Shown: positions 9,201 to 17,750 of the stretch, piece after piece
Layout: the number at the start of each line of letters is the position of its first letter
How positions within the stretch are numbered: position 1 is the stretch's first letter
NCBI RefSeq assembly: GCF_900112205.1
Contig: NZ_FOKW01000005.1
Coordinates: 241,846 to 305,845 of the forward strand
Direction: 5' to 3'
Source of the DNA: Natronobacterium haloterrestre
GTDB lineage: Archaea > Halobacteriota > Halobacteria > Halobacteriales > Natrialbaceae
DNA length: 64,000 bases
Made by a program: the position numbers and the translations under genes
The notes under the pieces: generated by a model
The model's input: only the letters and a program-made list of their open reading frames with translations
What the model was told of the DNA's origin: nothing
Database searches by the model: none

Positions 9201-9803
9201 ATGCACGTCATCGGAACGGTGGGTCTCCCCGGCAGCGGGAAAGGCGAGGCCGCCACCGTCGCACGCGAGGACGGAATCCCGGTGGTGACGATGGGCGACG
9301 TCGTCCGCCAGGAGACGGCCGACCGCGGGCTCGATCCCGCGAAAGACCACGGAAAAGTCGCCCAGGCGCTGCGCGACGAGAACGGCCCGGCCGCGATCGC
9401 CGAGCGCTCGTTGCCGATGATCGAGGATCGCCTCGAGGACGGCGACGCGGTGCTTGTCGACGGCATCCGGTCGGGGACCGAGGTCGACGTCTTCGAAGAA
9501 CGGTTCGGCGACGACTTCACCCTGATCAGTATCGAAGCGCCGTTCGAGGTCCGGGCGGAGCGGATCGACGCCCGCGGGCGGGACGCCGACGAGAACGACG
9601 GCGGCGAACCCCTCGCGGCCCGCGACGAGCGCGAGCGCGGGTTCGGGATGGACGACGCCATGGAACGGGCAGACGTCGTCGTCGAGAACACCGGCTCGCT
9701 CGAGGCCTTCCACGAGCAGGTTCGGCGGATCATCCGCGAGGGGCCGGAGGCGGTCGCCGACGAGTCCGGAACCGACGCCGAGAACACGGAGGTACGACAA
9801 TGA
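9201..9803 (+). CDS. UPF0200 family P-loop protein (AAA/nucleoside-kinase-like)
   Basis: The 200-residue protein starts MHVIGTVGLPGSGKGEAA, with the P-loop GLPGSGKG at residues 8-15. It then has VVTMGDVVRQE and VLVDGIRSGTEVDVFEE, as in archaeal UPF0200 proteins. The fold resembles dephospho-CoA and adenylate kinases, but the true substrate is not established. The start at 9201 is chosen because the P-loop follows immediately, as usual in the family. It overlaps the next gene by ATGA and forms a two-gene operon with UPF0201, a pairing seen in other haloarchaea. Confidence 0.88.
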   Translation: MHVIGTVGLPGSGKGEAATVAREDGIPVVTMGDVVRQETADRGLDPAKDHGKVAQALRDENGPAAIAERSLPMIEDRLEDGDAVLVDGIRSGTEVDVFEERFGDDFTLISIEAPFEVRAERIDARGRDADENDGGEPLAARDERERGFGMDDAMERADVVVENTGSLEAFHEQVRRIIREGPEAVADESGTDAENTEVRQ

Positions 9804-10213
9804 GCGACATCTACCGCGTCGACGTCGAGATCACGGCACCGGTCTACGACACCGAAGTCACGAGTCGGGTCGCCGACGCCGTGAGAAACGTCTTCCCCAA
9901 CGCCGACCTCGAGGAGGAGTTCGGCGAGATCAGGGCCGAGACGCACTCGCTGGAGCACTTCTCCGACCTGTTGCACCGCCAGGAGATCCTCGACACCGCC
10001 CGCGGCGAGTTCTTCGCGAACCGCGACGGGGACACCTTCTCCTTCGCGCTGAAGAAGCAGGCGGCGTTCGAGGACCGGGTGAACTTCTCGGTCGGCGAGC
10101 CGGACGAACTGGGCGAGATCAGCGTCCGCGTCCGCGTCGAGGAACCGACGGTCGAGGAGTACATCGACCAGATCGCGCCGCCGACGGAGGACGGGCGGCC
10201 GGTCGACGGGTAG
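9800..10213 (+). CDS. UPF0201 family RNA-binding-like protein
   Basis: The 137-residue protein (MSDIYRVDVEITAPVYDTE) matches UPF0201, a small archaeal family with an L5-like alpha/beta fold thought to bind RNA. The LEHFSDLLHRQEILDTAR and SFALKKQAAFEDRVNF segments are characteristic. Its ATG overlaps the UPF0200 stop, so translation is coupled. The two are probably functionally linked, but the process is unknown. Confidence 0.85.
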   Translation: MSDIYRVDVEITAPVYDTEVTSRVADAVRNVFPNADLEEEFGEIRAETHSLEHFSDLLHRQEILDTARGEFFANRDGDTFSFALKKQAAFEDRVNFSVGEPDELGEISVRVRVEEPTVEEYIDQIAPPTEDGRPVDG

Positions 10214-10302
10214 CGCCGGGAGCCGTTTTCCGTCCTGTCCGAACGCCGACCCGACGACCGGAGGGTGGGTCATAATAGGTCCCGATCGTGTAGGACGGTA
10301 CC

Positions 10303-11250
10303 ATGCACGACACGATCCCCGCCGCCGAGATCATGGTCACCGACGTCGTCACGGCCCCGCCGGACGCGAGCGCGACCCGGGCCGCGACCCTGATGCGCGA
10401 CGAGGGCGTCAGCTCGGTCGTCGTCTGCGGCGGTCGTGACGACGGACCCGTCGGCATCGTCACCGAAGGCGACTTCGCGACCCAGCTGTGCGAGCGGACG
10501 GACCTCGGCGACCTCGCGCTCGAGTCGGTCATGTCCGAACCCCTCGAGACGATCACCGAGGAGACGTCCATCGTCGACGCAGTCGCCGCCCTCGAGGCCG
10601 AAGGAGTCGAGCACCTCCCTGTGGTCGACGACGACTCCGGCGACCTCGTCGGCATCGTCACCACGACGGAGCTCAGCTACTTCGTTCCCCACCTGCTCCA
10701 CCGGGGTCGCCCCGGGGCGATCGAACTCGAGGACGGTCCGCAGCGACGGCAGGTGCGTACCGACACCCAGTACGAGCGCGACGACTGGGAGTTCGAGTAC
10801 CGCGGCGAGGACGAGTCGACCGTCTCGGTCGGTGACGTCGCGCGCTTCTCGAAGGTCCTCTCGGACGAGGACGTCGAGGCGTTCGCCGAGGTCAGCGGCG
10901 ATACGAACCGGCTTCACCTCGACGACGACTACGCCCGCGAGACCAGGTTCGGGGAGCGGATCGTCCACGGCGTGCTCGCGAACGGGCTGATCAGCGCGGC
11001 GCTGGCGAGGCTGCCGGGATTGACGATCTACCTCTCCCAGGAGAGCAGTTTCCACGCGCCGCTGTCGATCGGCGACCGCGTCACCGCCGCCTGCGAGGTT
11101 AGCGAGGACCTCGGCGGCGAGAAGTACCGGATCGAGACGGTCGTGACCGACGAGGACGACACCGTCGTCCTCGAGGGCGATGCGGTCGTGTTGATCGACG
11201 AGATCCCGGCGGTACCGGCGACGGGGGAAGAGTCGGCGACCGCGGAGTGA
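10303..11250 (+). CDS. CBS-pair / MaoC-like hotdog fusion protein
   Basis: Two CBS motifs occupy about residues 1-135 (MVTDVVTAPPDASATRAATLM and VMSEPLETITEETSIVDAVAAL). A linker to about 170 leads to a MaoC-type hydratase-like domain (VGDVARFSKVLSDEDVEAFA, SGDTNRLHLDDDYARETRFG, RIVHGVL). The Asp and His of the hydratase motif (SGD.N..H.D) are present. CBS pairs usually sense adenine nucleotides, so the enzyme part, acting on an acyl-CoA thioester, is probably gated by energy state. Such fusions exist in haloarchaea. Substrate unknown; it is a single gene preceded by a 90-base gap. Confidence 0.88.
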   Translation: MHDTIPAAEIMVTDVVTAPPDASATRAATLMRDEGVSSVVVCGGRDDGPVGIVTEGDFATQLCERTDLGDLALESVMSEPLETITEETSIVDAVAALEAEGVEHLPVVDDDSGDLVGIVTTTELSYFVPHLLHRGRPGAIELEDGPQRRQVRTDTQYERDDWEFEYRGEDESTVSVGDVARFSKVLSDEDVEAFAEVSGDTNRLHLDDDYARETRFGERIVHGVLANGLISAALARLPGLTIYLSQESSFHAPLSIGDRVTAACEVSEDLGGEKYRIETVVTDEDDTVVLEGDAVVLIDEIPAVPATGEESATAE

Positions 11251-11261
11251 GTAAATCGCCT

Positions 11262-11276
11262 CGGGGTCAAGCCCCG
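11262..11276. other. Short hairpin resembling an IS200/IS605 terminal hairpin
   Basis: CGGGG-TCAAG-CCCCG, followed by TGGCATCCGCC, lies between two convergent genes. I recall similar hairpins near ends of haloarchaeal TnpA/TnpB elements. Without an attached element this could be an excision scar or simply a terminator. Confidence 0.3.
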
Positions 11277-11307
11277 TGGCATCCGCCTCGATTCTTCTGT
11301 GAACGAG

Positions 11308-12303
11308 TCAGTCCGCGCAGTCGTTTGCGTCCTCGAGCGCGTCCTCGGCCTCGTCCCGGTGATCGCGGGCGTCGATCACGTCGCCGTCGGCGGCGGCCGC
11401 GGACGCCGCCGCGAAGGAGCCGGCCGCATCCGAGAAGTTGCGACTCTGGCAGAGCGCGGTCTCGAAGTACGACACGAGCCCGTCCGGCGCGTCTGCTTTC
11501 CCGCCGTCACCGGTGAGCGTCCCGGTCGCCGCCTCGAACGCTTCCTCGGCCGCGCGGAACGCGTCCTCCGCTTCTTCGTGGTTCCGCTCGTCGGCCTCGT
11601 CCTGCCCGCGCTCGAGGTGTTCGGCCCCGTCCAGGATCGACTCGTAGCCCCTGCCGAGCGTCCGAAGCGAGTGCAGGACCGTACCGAGCCGTTCCGCACC
11701 GGCCTCGACTTCGTCGAGATCGACGATCGAGAGTTCCTCCAGGCGATCGGCAGAAAGCGCCTCGAGACCGGACATCGCCTCGTCGTACCGGTCGGCCGCC
11801 GCCCCGAGGTCGGCCGTCCGTTCGTCGAGGATACCCCTGGCCGTCTCGATGTCGCTGTCCTCCTCGCTCAGGGCCTCGTTGACCGCGTCGATGTCCGCCT
11901 CGAGGCTGTCGTCGGCGATGGTCGCCGTCACCTCGATCAGCGCCGCGAGGACGTCCGCGTACCGCCGGAGCGCCTCGATATCGTCGTCGCGGTCCTCGAG
12001 TTCCGCCTCGGCGGTCTCGAGGTGGTCGCGGGCCGTCTCGAGGTGGTCACGGGGCTCTGCGGGATCGAACTCGAGGTCGTCGGGGTCGTCGACCTCGCCG
12101 ACGTCCAGGGCGAGCGCGGCGTTGTTCAGTTCCCCGACCGCGCGATCGAGCGCGCGTTCGCCCGTTCGGTCCGGGACGTCGGCCTCGCCGCCGTCGTCGC
12201 CGCCGGGGTCGTCGTCCGCGAGTTCGTCGAGACACCCCGCGAGCGACACCGCGCCGAGGGCGACGCCGGAGCGAACGAGATACTGTCGACGGTGCATACT
12301 CAT
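11308..12303 (-). CDS. Predicted Tat-type lipoprotein, helical, unknown function
   Basis: From the ATG at 12303 (MSMHRRQYLVRSGVALGAVS) there is a signal with lipobox SLAGC, Cys24. The next 300 residues are Asp/Glu/Ala/Leu-rich and strongly helical. There are repeated DHLETARDHLETAEAEL segments and Glu-Ala-Glu-rich helices such as EDAFRAAEEAFEAATG, possibly a coiled-coil or TPR-like bundle. It ends at 11308. The alternative start MHRRQ at 12297 is equally plausible. No enzyme motif is seen. It lies tail to tail with the CBS-MaoC gene. Confidence 0.7.
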   Translation of the reverse strand: MSMHRRQYLVRSGVALGAVSLAGCLDELADDDPGGDDGGEADVPDRTGERALDRAVGELNNAALALDVGEVDDPDDLEFDPAEPRDHLETARDHLETAEAELEDRDDDIEALRRYADVLAALIEVTATIADDSLEADIDAVNEALSEEDSDIETARGILDERTADLGAAADRYDEAMSGLEALSADRLEELSIVDLDEVEAGAERLGTVLHSLRTLGRGYESILDGAEHLERGQDEADERNHEEAEDAFRAAEEAFEAATGTLTGDGGKADAPDGLVSYFETALCQSRNFSDAAGSFAAASAAAADGDVIDARDHRDEAEDALEDANDCAD

Positions 12304-12435
12304 GGTACTCGAGGCTTGGTCTAGCCGTTCTTGAAGGTGGCGGGCGGAGACCTGTCGGTAGCGTGTAACGATCGGGGAGCACTCGAGACGGGAGCGCAAA
12401 CGCGAAATCGCGAAACGACCGGGGAGCAGCCGTCG

Positions 12436-13821
12436 TCAGAACGGGCCCATACCGCCCATGCCGCCGCCACCGCCGCCCTGTTGCATCTGCTTCATCATGC
12501 GTTGCATCTCCTGTTCGGAGCCCATGCCCTGGAACTGCTTGATCGTCTTCTCCATCATCTTGTACTGCTGGAGGAGTTCGCGGACGTCCTCCTCGTCGGT
12601 CCCCGAGCCACGTGCGATGCGCTCGATCTGGCTCGCGCCGATGGCCTTCGGGTACTCCTTTTCGGCCTCGGTCATCGAGTCCATGATGACCGAGAACTTG
12701 CGCATCCGCTCCTGGGTGACGTCCATCGCGTCGTCGGGCAACTGGTCTTTGATCCCGCCGCCGAAGCCGGGGATCATGTCCATCACCTGGTCGAGCGGCC
12801 CCATGTTGTTCATCGCCTCCATCTGTTTCTGCATGTCGTTGAGGGTGAACTGGCCCTGCAGCATGTCCTCGGGGTCCCAGTCGTCCTCCTCGATCTCCGT
12901 CTGCTGCATGGCCCGCTCGACGCGCTCGGCGAGCTGGGAGAGGTCGCCCATCCCGAGCAGCCGGGAGATGAAGCCGTCGGGCTCGAACCGTTCGACGTCC
13001 TGGACCTCTTCGCCGGTCCCGAGGAAGGCGATCGACGAGTCGGTCTGGTCGACCGCCGTCAGCGCGCCACCACCCTTCGCCGTCCCGTCGAGCTTCGTGA
13101 TGACGACGCCGTCGATGCCGATCGATTCGTCGAACTGCTGGGCCTGGTCCTTCGCGCCCTGACCGATCGCCGCGTCGAGCACGAGCAGCGACGTGTCGGG
13201 TTCGACGACGTCCTCGATCTCCTCGATCTCGTCGATCAGGTCGTCCTCGAGGGCGTGGCGACCCGCCGTGTCCACGATGTGGACGTCGGCGTCGCTGGTC
13301 TCTTCCAGCCCGTTGCGGGCGATCTCGACCGGATCGTCGTTGTCCGGGTTGCCGTAGAAGTCGACCTCGGCGCGCTCGGCCATCTCCTTGGCCTGGTCGT
13401 ACGCGCCGGGCCGGAAGGTGTCGGTCTGGATGACGGCCGGACGCAGCCCCTTCGTCGAGAACCACCAGGCCATCTTCGCGGCGGAGGTGGTCTTCCCGGA
13501 CCCCTGCAGCCCCGCGAGGAGGATCGTCTGCTCCTCGAGGGGCAGTTCCGTGGAGTCGCCGATGAGTTCGACCAGTTCCTCGTAGACGATACGGAGGACG
13601 AAGTCCCGCGCGGGGGTACCGGCGGGTGGCTCCTCCTCCATGGCGCGTTCCTTGATGTTGTCGGACAGCTCCTGCACGAGCGAGATTTCGACGTCGGCGG
13701 AGATCAGCGACCGCTGGATCTCCTTGACGATCTCATCGACGTCCTCCTCGCTAATTCGTGACTTCCCGCGGAGCTTGTCGAGGCTGCCCCGCAGAGAACT
13801 GCCGAGATCGTCGAGTACCAT
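12436..13821 (-). CDS. srp54: Signal recognition particle 54 kDa protein
   Basis: GTPase that binds signal sequences and 7S RNA and delivers ribosome-nascent chains to FtsY. The 461 residues are complete. An N-terminal helical bundle (about 1-85) is followed by the G domain with P-loop [13 protein letters not shown] at about 104-116, [22 protein letters not shown] and [10 protein letters not shown]. The M domain has Met-rich helices ([38 protein letters not shown]) and a Gly/Met tail. Start at 13821 ([12 protein letters not shown]) is standard. Highly conserved single-copy gene. Confidence 0.97.
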   Translation of the reverse strand: MVLDDLGSSLRGSLDKLRGKSRISEEDVDEIVKEIQRSLISADVEISLVQELSDNIKERAMEEEPPAGTPARDFVLRIVYEELVELIGDSTELPLEEQTILLAGLQGSGKTTSAAKMAWWFSTKGLRPAVIQTDTFRPGAYDQAKEMAERAEVDFYGNPDNDDPVEIARNGLEETSDADVHIVDTAGRHALEDDLIDEIEEIEDVVEPDTSLLVLDAAIGQGAKDQAQQFDESIGIDGVVITKLDGTAKGGGALTAVDQTDSSIAFLGTGEEVQDVERFEPDGFISRLLGMGDLSQLAERVERAMQQTEIEEDDWDPEDMLQGQFTLNDMQKQMEAMNNMGPLDQVMDMIPGFGGGIKDQLPDDAMDVTQERMRKFSVIMDSMTEAEKEYPKAIGASQIERIARGSGTDEEDVRELLQQYKMMEKTIKQFQGMGSEQEMQRMMKQMQQGGGGGGMGGMGPF

Positions 13822-13980
13822 TTACGGGAGTTACGGGACGACGGCGTTAAAGGCTTTTTCTACGGGGACCCGGATTCGCAAGCACGGGATCGGCGGGACG
13901 GCCGTTCGCTCGAGATCAGCCGAGATCATCCGAGATCGAACCGGGCATCGCTGGCGGCGTCGCCGTCGCCATCGCCGTCG

Positions 13981-14445
13981 TCACCACCTGACACCCTCGA
14001 GCGAGAGATCGTAGTCCGCTACCACGTCCGTGTCCTCGTAGATCATGATCTCGAACTGTCGGGAGGACCCGGGAGCCAGTTCCCGGACCGTCTCCTCGTA
14101 CTCGTTCAGGACGGTCCCGTCGCCGTCGAAGACTCGCACTCGCAGGTCGGCCCTCGAGAGCCGGGAAGCGCCGCGGTTCTCGAGGGTACCCCGGACGTAG
14201 AGTTCCTCGATCACCTCGCGCCCGCTCCCGGTCGCTTCGTCGCCAACGCCGCAGGCGGAGACGCGAAAGTGGTGCGTGACGAGGTCGTCGTCGGCGATCA
14301 CGAGGTCTGGATCGGGACTCACATCGGGCGAAGCGTCACCGTCGCTCGTTTCGTCGTCCTCCCGTCCCGAATCGGCAGTCGTACAGCCCGCTACCGCGGC
14401 CGCCACCGAGACGCCGGTCGTGCGCAACAGCGTGCGTCTGTTCAT
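13981..14445 (-). CDS. Lipoprotein with FxLYD-like beta domain
   Basis: The 154-residue protein has the signal MNRRTLLRTTGVSVAAAVAG with Cys21 as the lipid attachment site and an acidic Asp/Ser linker. Its C-terminal domain runs LYVRGTLENRGASRLSRADL, RVRVFDGDGTVLNEYEETV, RELAPGSSRQFEI. The pattern of a beta strand, N(R/K)G, then PG-S..F resembles the FxLYD domain common on haloarchaeal lipoproteins. It is expected to be membrane-anchored outside the cell. Function unknown. Confidence 0.7.
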   Translation of the reverse strand: MNRRTLLRTTGVSVAAAVAGCTTADSGREDDETSDGDASPDVSPDPDLVIADDDLVTHHFRVSACGVGDEATGSGREVIEELYVRGTLENRGASRLSRADLRVRVFDGDGTVLNEYEETVRELAPGSSRQFEIMIYEDTDVVADYDLSLEGVRW

Positions 14446-14730
14446 GGATCGGAAACGTCGAACGGTCCGAAGCGAGGTCTCGACCGACTTCGAGGCCGAG
14501 TCGGTATACCCCTCGTGCCGTCGAGGCCGGGGCCGTCCCTACCTCTCCCGTCGAGCGATCGAGCCCTGCGTACGGTACCGAATCCCGCGCGTCGGACGGT
14601 AAAGGGACTGGTTCGATCGTAGAACGTGTCCGGCGAATCGAACGTCGGCCGAAGTGCCACGCGACAAAGTGCCGTATCGCCCGCGGTCCGCGTCGGTGCG
14701 TATTTCACTCGAGGGGGACTAGACCGGGAC

Positions 14731-14988
14731 ATGAGCTCCGAGGACTCCGCGGAACACGAGCCCGTCGACCTCGAGGACGTCGACGCCGATCCGTCGGCCT
14801 ACGACGCGCTCGAGGACGCCGAGGTGGCGATGCGCGTCAACGAACACGGTCTCTACATCGTCGACGACGAGGAGACCGGCGTCTCGAGCCAGGGGGGGAC
14901 CCCCGAGGAGGCGGTCGCGAACCTGGCCGAAGCCGTCGCCTCACACGAGCAGGCGATGTCGGGCGGTTCGGGCGACGACTGGCTGTAG
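14731..14988 (+). CDS. Small HicB-like protein
   Basis: 85 residues starting at ATG 14731. After an acidic N-terminus, residues about 30-75 (MRVNEHGLYIVDDEETGVSS, QGGTPEEAVANLAEAV) fit a HicB-type partial RNase-H fold: a beta hairpin followed by the TPEEA helix. No HicA toxin-like ORF is adjacent, so a toxin-antitoxin role is not supported here. Solitary HicB-like proteins are common in haloarchaea. Confidence 0.65.
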   Translation: MSSEDSAEHEPVDLEDVDADPSAYDALEDAEVAMRVNEHGLYIVDDEETGVSSQGGTPEEAVANLAEAVASHEQAMSGGSGDDWL

Positions 14989-14997
14989 ATCGGCGCG

Positions 14998-15954
14998 TCA
15001 GTCGATCGCCGGGACGACCTCGTTCTCGTAGAACTCGACGAACTCGGCCTGGTTCGGCCCGATCTGGTGGATCGCGACGTGATCGAACCCGGCGTCGACG
15101 TACTCCCGGATCGCGGCGACGTGGTCCTCCGGATCCGGGCCGCAGACGACCAGTTCCGCGACGTCGGACTCCGAGACGGCCTCGGTCGCCTGCTCGAAGT
15201 GGGCCGGCGTCGGGAGCTCCCACATGAGTTCGCCCGGCAGCGCCGCTTGCGGCCAGATCTCGTGGGCCGTCTCGATCGCCTCCCGCTCGTCCTCGGCGTA
15301 GCAGACGTCGATCTCGGCGTACCGCGGGTCGTTCGTGCCGCCGGCCGCCTCGTACGTCTCGACCAGGCCGTCCTCGGGTTCGACCGCGACGAGTCCGTCG
15401 CCGATCTCGCCCGCGGCCCGCGCCGCGTTCGGCCCGTCCGCGGCGACCGGGATCGGCGGCGGCTCTTCGGGCACCGTGTACAGGCGCGCGTTTTCGACGG
15501 TGTAGTAGTCCCCGCGGTAGCTGACGGTCCCGCCCTCCCACAGCGTCCGGATGATGTCGACCGCCTCGCGGAGCATCTCGAGTCTGACCGCGTGTTCGGG
15601 CCAGCGGTCGCCGAGGACGTGTTCGCTCAGCTGTTCCCCGGTGCCGACGCCGAGGAAGAATCGGTCGGGCAGCTGTACGGCAGCGGTCGCGGCCGCCTGC
15701 GCGACGATGGCCGGGTGGTAGCGGATGATCGGACACGTGACGGCGGTGCCGAGCGTGAGGTCGTCGGTCGCCGCCGCGATCGCCCCGACCACGTTCCAGA
15801 CGAACGGGCTCTCGCCCTGCGTCGACGTCCAGGGGTGGAAGTGGTCGGAGATCATCGCGAACTCGAACGACGACTCCTCGGCGAGGGTCGCGTACTCGAC
15901 GAGGTCGCGCGGGCCGTGCTCCTCGCAGATGAGTTTGTAACCGATGTCGGTCAT
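14998..15954 (-). CDS. F420-dependent LLM-class oxidoreductase (TIGR03557-type)
   Basis: The 318-residue protein belongs to the luciferase-like (beta/alpha)8 flavin/F420 family. MTDIGYKLICEEHGPRDLVE, AMISDHFHPW, LGTAVTCPIIRYHPAIVAQA, FLGVGTGEQLSEHV and VAADGPNAARAAGEIGDGLV are typical of the TIGR03557 group related to F420-dependent glucose-6-phosphate dehydrogenases. It is predicted to use coenzyme F420; the substrate is not known. The start at 15954 is fixed by the family N-terminus; the open frame upstream to 17694 is antisense shadow. It lies divergent from the disulfide oxidoreductase gene. Confidence 0.9.
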   Translation of the reverse strand: MTDIGYKLICEEHGPRDLVEYATLAEESSFEFAMISDHFHPWTSTQGESPFVWNVVGAIAAATDDLTLGTAVTCPIIRYHPAIVAQAAATAAVQLPDRFFLGVGTGEQLSEHVLGDRWPEHAVRLEMLREAVDIIRTLWEGGTVSYRGDYYTVENARLYTVPEEPPPIPVAADGPNAARAAGEIGDGLVAVEPEDGLVETYEAAGGTNDPRYAEIDVCYAEDEREAIETAHEIWPQAALPGELMWELPTPAHFEQATEAVSESDVAELVVCGPDPEDHVAAIREYVDAGFDHVAIHQIGPNQAEFVEFYENEVVPAID

Positions 15955-16119
15955 GGTAGGTACTGGGTCGAACGCCGCTGGCGTGGCCGCACCGACGCCG
16001 ACCGTGCGCTTAGTGGTCCCACTTGCAACCGCACCGCTCGAGTCGCGACACCTCGCGTCGCCTTGCGGGCGGCAACGCCACGCGCCCGTTTTACGATCCA
16101 GTCCGTCGTGACACGCGGC

Positions 16120-17568
16120 ATGGAGACCCACGAGTACGACCTCGTCGTCGTCGGCGGCGGGTCGGGTAGCCAGGTCGCGACCGCCGCCGCCGACCGCGGC
16201 CTCGAGGCGGCCGTCGTCGAACGCGGCCCGCTCGGCGGCGCGTGTATCACCCGGGGCTGTGTCCCGTCGAAGGCGCTCATCCACCGGGCGGACGTCGCGG
16301 AGACGGTTCGACACGCCGAGCGCGCGGGCCTCGAGGCCTCGCTCGACCTCGATACCGTCGCCTACGGCGAGATCACCGACGCGATCCACGAGTTCGTCTA
16401 CGAGAAGGCCGATCGGCAGGCCCAGAGCCTCGAGGACGCCGACCGGATCAGCCTCTACAGGGGCGAGGGGAAGTTCGTCGACGACCGCGTCCTCGAGGTG
16501 GAGCCAGTCGACGCCACGGAGGCGGATCGGGTCCGCCGAATCGAGGGCGAACGGGTCGTCGTCGCCGTCGGCAGTCGGCCGATGACCCCGCCGATCGACG
16601 GCCTCGAGGAGGTCGCCTCCCTCACCAGCGACGACGCGCTCTACCTCGACGAGCGACCGGACGAACTCGTCGTCGTCGGAGGCGGCTACATCGGGGCCGA
16701 ACTGGGCTACTTCTTCGGCGCGCTCGGCACCGAGGTGTCGATCGTCGGCCGCAGCGACCGGCTGGTCCCGCGGGAGGACGACGACGTAAGCGAACAGATC
16801 ACGGCCGCGCTCGAGTCGTCCTGCGACCTCTACACCGGCCACGAGGCCGCCGGGGTGGAGGGGACGGACGACGGCGTCGTCGTGACCGCGCAAGCGGGCG
16901 ACGGCGAGACCGTCGATCTCACCGCCGACGAACTCCTGGTCGCGACCGGCCGAGTCCCGAGCACAGACGCGCTGAACCTCGAGGCGACGGGGATCGAGAC
17001 CGACGACGCGGGCTACGTCGAGACCGACGCGACGCTCGAGACGACGGTCGACGGCGTCTGGGCGCTGGGCGACGTCGTCGGCGACCAGCCGTACAAACAC
17101 GCCGCGGACTACGAGGCCCGCGTGGTGGCGGCCAACGCCCTCGATCTCGCGGACGGCGAGCGGACGGTCGACTACGAAGCGATGCCTCACGCGATCTTCA
17201 CCTCGCCCCAGGCGGCGAGCGCCGGGGCGACGGAGGGAGAACTCCGGGAACAGGGCCGATCCTACGAGTCGGCGACGGTCCCGTTCGACGTCTCGCCGCT
17301 CGGGACGATCCGCGACGCCGACGGCCTGGTCAAGGTGCTCGCCTCGCCGGGCGGCGAGATCTTGGGCTGTCACGTCGTCGGTCCGGAGGCCTCCGCGCTG
17401 ATCCAGGAGGTCGTCGTCGCGATGGATCGCGGGACGGGCACCGTCGCGGACGTCGCGGAGACGGTCCACGTCCACCCGGCGCTCTCGGAGTCGCTCGAGG
17501 CGGCGTTCGAGGAACTCGCCGACCCCGAGGTATCGACGGCACCGGACTGGCGGGACGTCGGGGAGTGA
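16120..17568 (+). CDS. Pyridine nucleotide-disulfide oxidoreductase (dihydrolipoyl dehydrogenase-like)
   Basis: 482 residues with FAD-binding GGGSGS at 12-17, redox pair CITRGC (Cys42 and Cys47), NAD-binding VVGGGYIGAELGYFFG, second FAD motif WALGDVVGDQPYKH, and the C-terminal dimerisation domain with HVHPALSE, whose His is the active-site base. This is the complete class-I architecture of dihydrolipoamide dehydrogenase, glutathione reductase and mercuric reductase. No E2 or lipoyl protein is nearby, so the physiological disulfide is uncertain. The ATG at 16120 places the FAD motif correctly; upstream open frame is antisense to the LLM gene. Confidence 0.9.
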   Translation: METHEYDLVVVGGGSGSQVATAAADRGLEAAVVERGPLGGACITRGCVPSKALIHRADVAETVRHAERAGLEASLDLDTVAYGEITDAIHEFVYEKADRQAQSLEDADRISLYRGEGKFVDDRVLEVEPVDATEADRVRRIEGERVVVAVGSRPMTPPIDGLEEVASLTSDDALYLDERPDELVVVGGGYIGAELGYFFGALGTEVSIVGRSDRLVPREDDDVSEQITAALESSCDLYTGHEAAGVEGTDDGVVVTAQAGDGETVDLTADELLVATGRVPSTDALNLEATGIETDDAGYVETDATLETTVDGVWALGDVVGDQPYKHAADYEARVVAANALDLADGERTVDYEAMPHAIFTSPQAASAGATEGELREQGRSYESATVPFDVSPLGTIRDADGLVKVLASPGGEILGCHVVGPEASALIQEVVVAMDRGTGTVADVAETVHVHPALSESLEAAFEELADPEVSTAPDWRDVGE

Positions 17569-17648
17569 TACGGGTTGCTGTCCCGATGTACCGGCGCAAC
17601 CGCAACCCGGGCGGCGATTGCGCCGGAACTGACGCACAGTAACCCGTA
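17569..17648. repeat. 80-bp nested inverted repeat (long hairpin)
   Basis: The outer arms TACGGGTTGCTGT (17569-17581) and ACAGTAACCCGTA (17636-17648) pair with one mismatch. Nine unpaired bases on each side separate them from the inner arms CCGGCGCAA (17591-17599) and TTGCGCCGG (17618-17626), which pair perfectly. It begins immediately after the TGA of the oxidoreductase. The symmetry suggests an RNA hairpin terminator, a small structured RNA, or a palindromic interspersed repeat. Confidence 0.8.
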
Positions 17649-17750
17649 TGACGGCCCCGTCAGGTCGGCTCGAGGCCGGTAACAGTGGTGTCACGTGATT
17701 GGTTCCGGGTCCCTGCTAGGTTGATACGGCTGCGGTAACATAATGTAACC

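Noticed and set aside
12331..13761. 476-codon plus-strand ORF opposite srp54
   Set aside because: Mirror of the Srp54 codons ([15 protein letters not shown] repeats); no independent domain.
14731..14988. HicA/HicB toxin-antitoxin pair
   Set aside because: Only a HicB-like protein is present; no small dsRNA-binding HicA-like ORF lies on either side.
15067..16119. Long N-terminal extension of the disulfide oxidoreductase frame and the mirrored extension of the LLM gene frame
   Set aside because: Both extensions are antisense to the other gene; homologous proteins start at 16120 and 15954.
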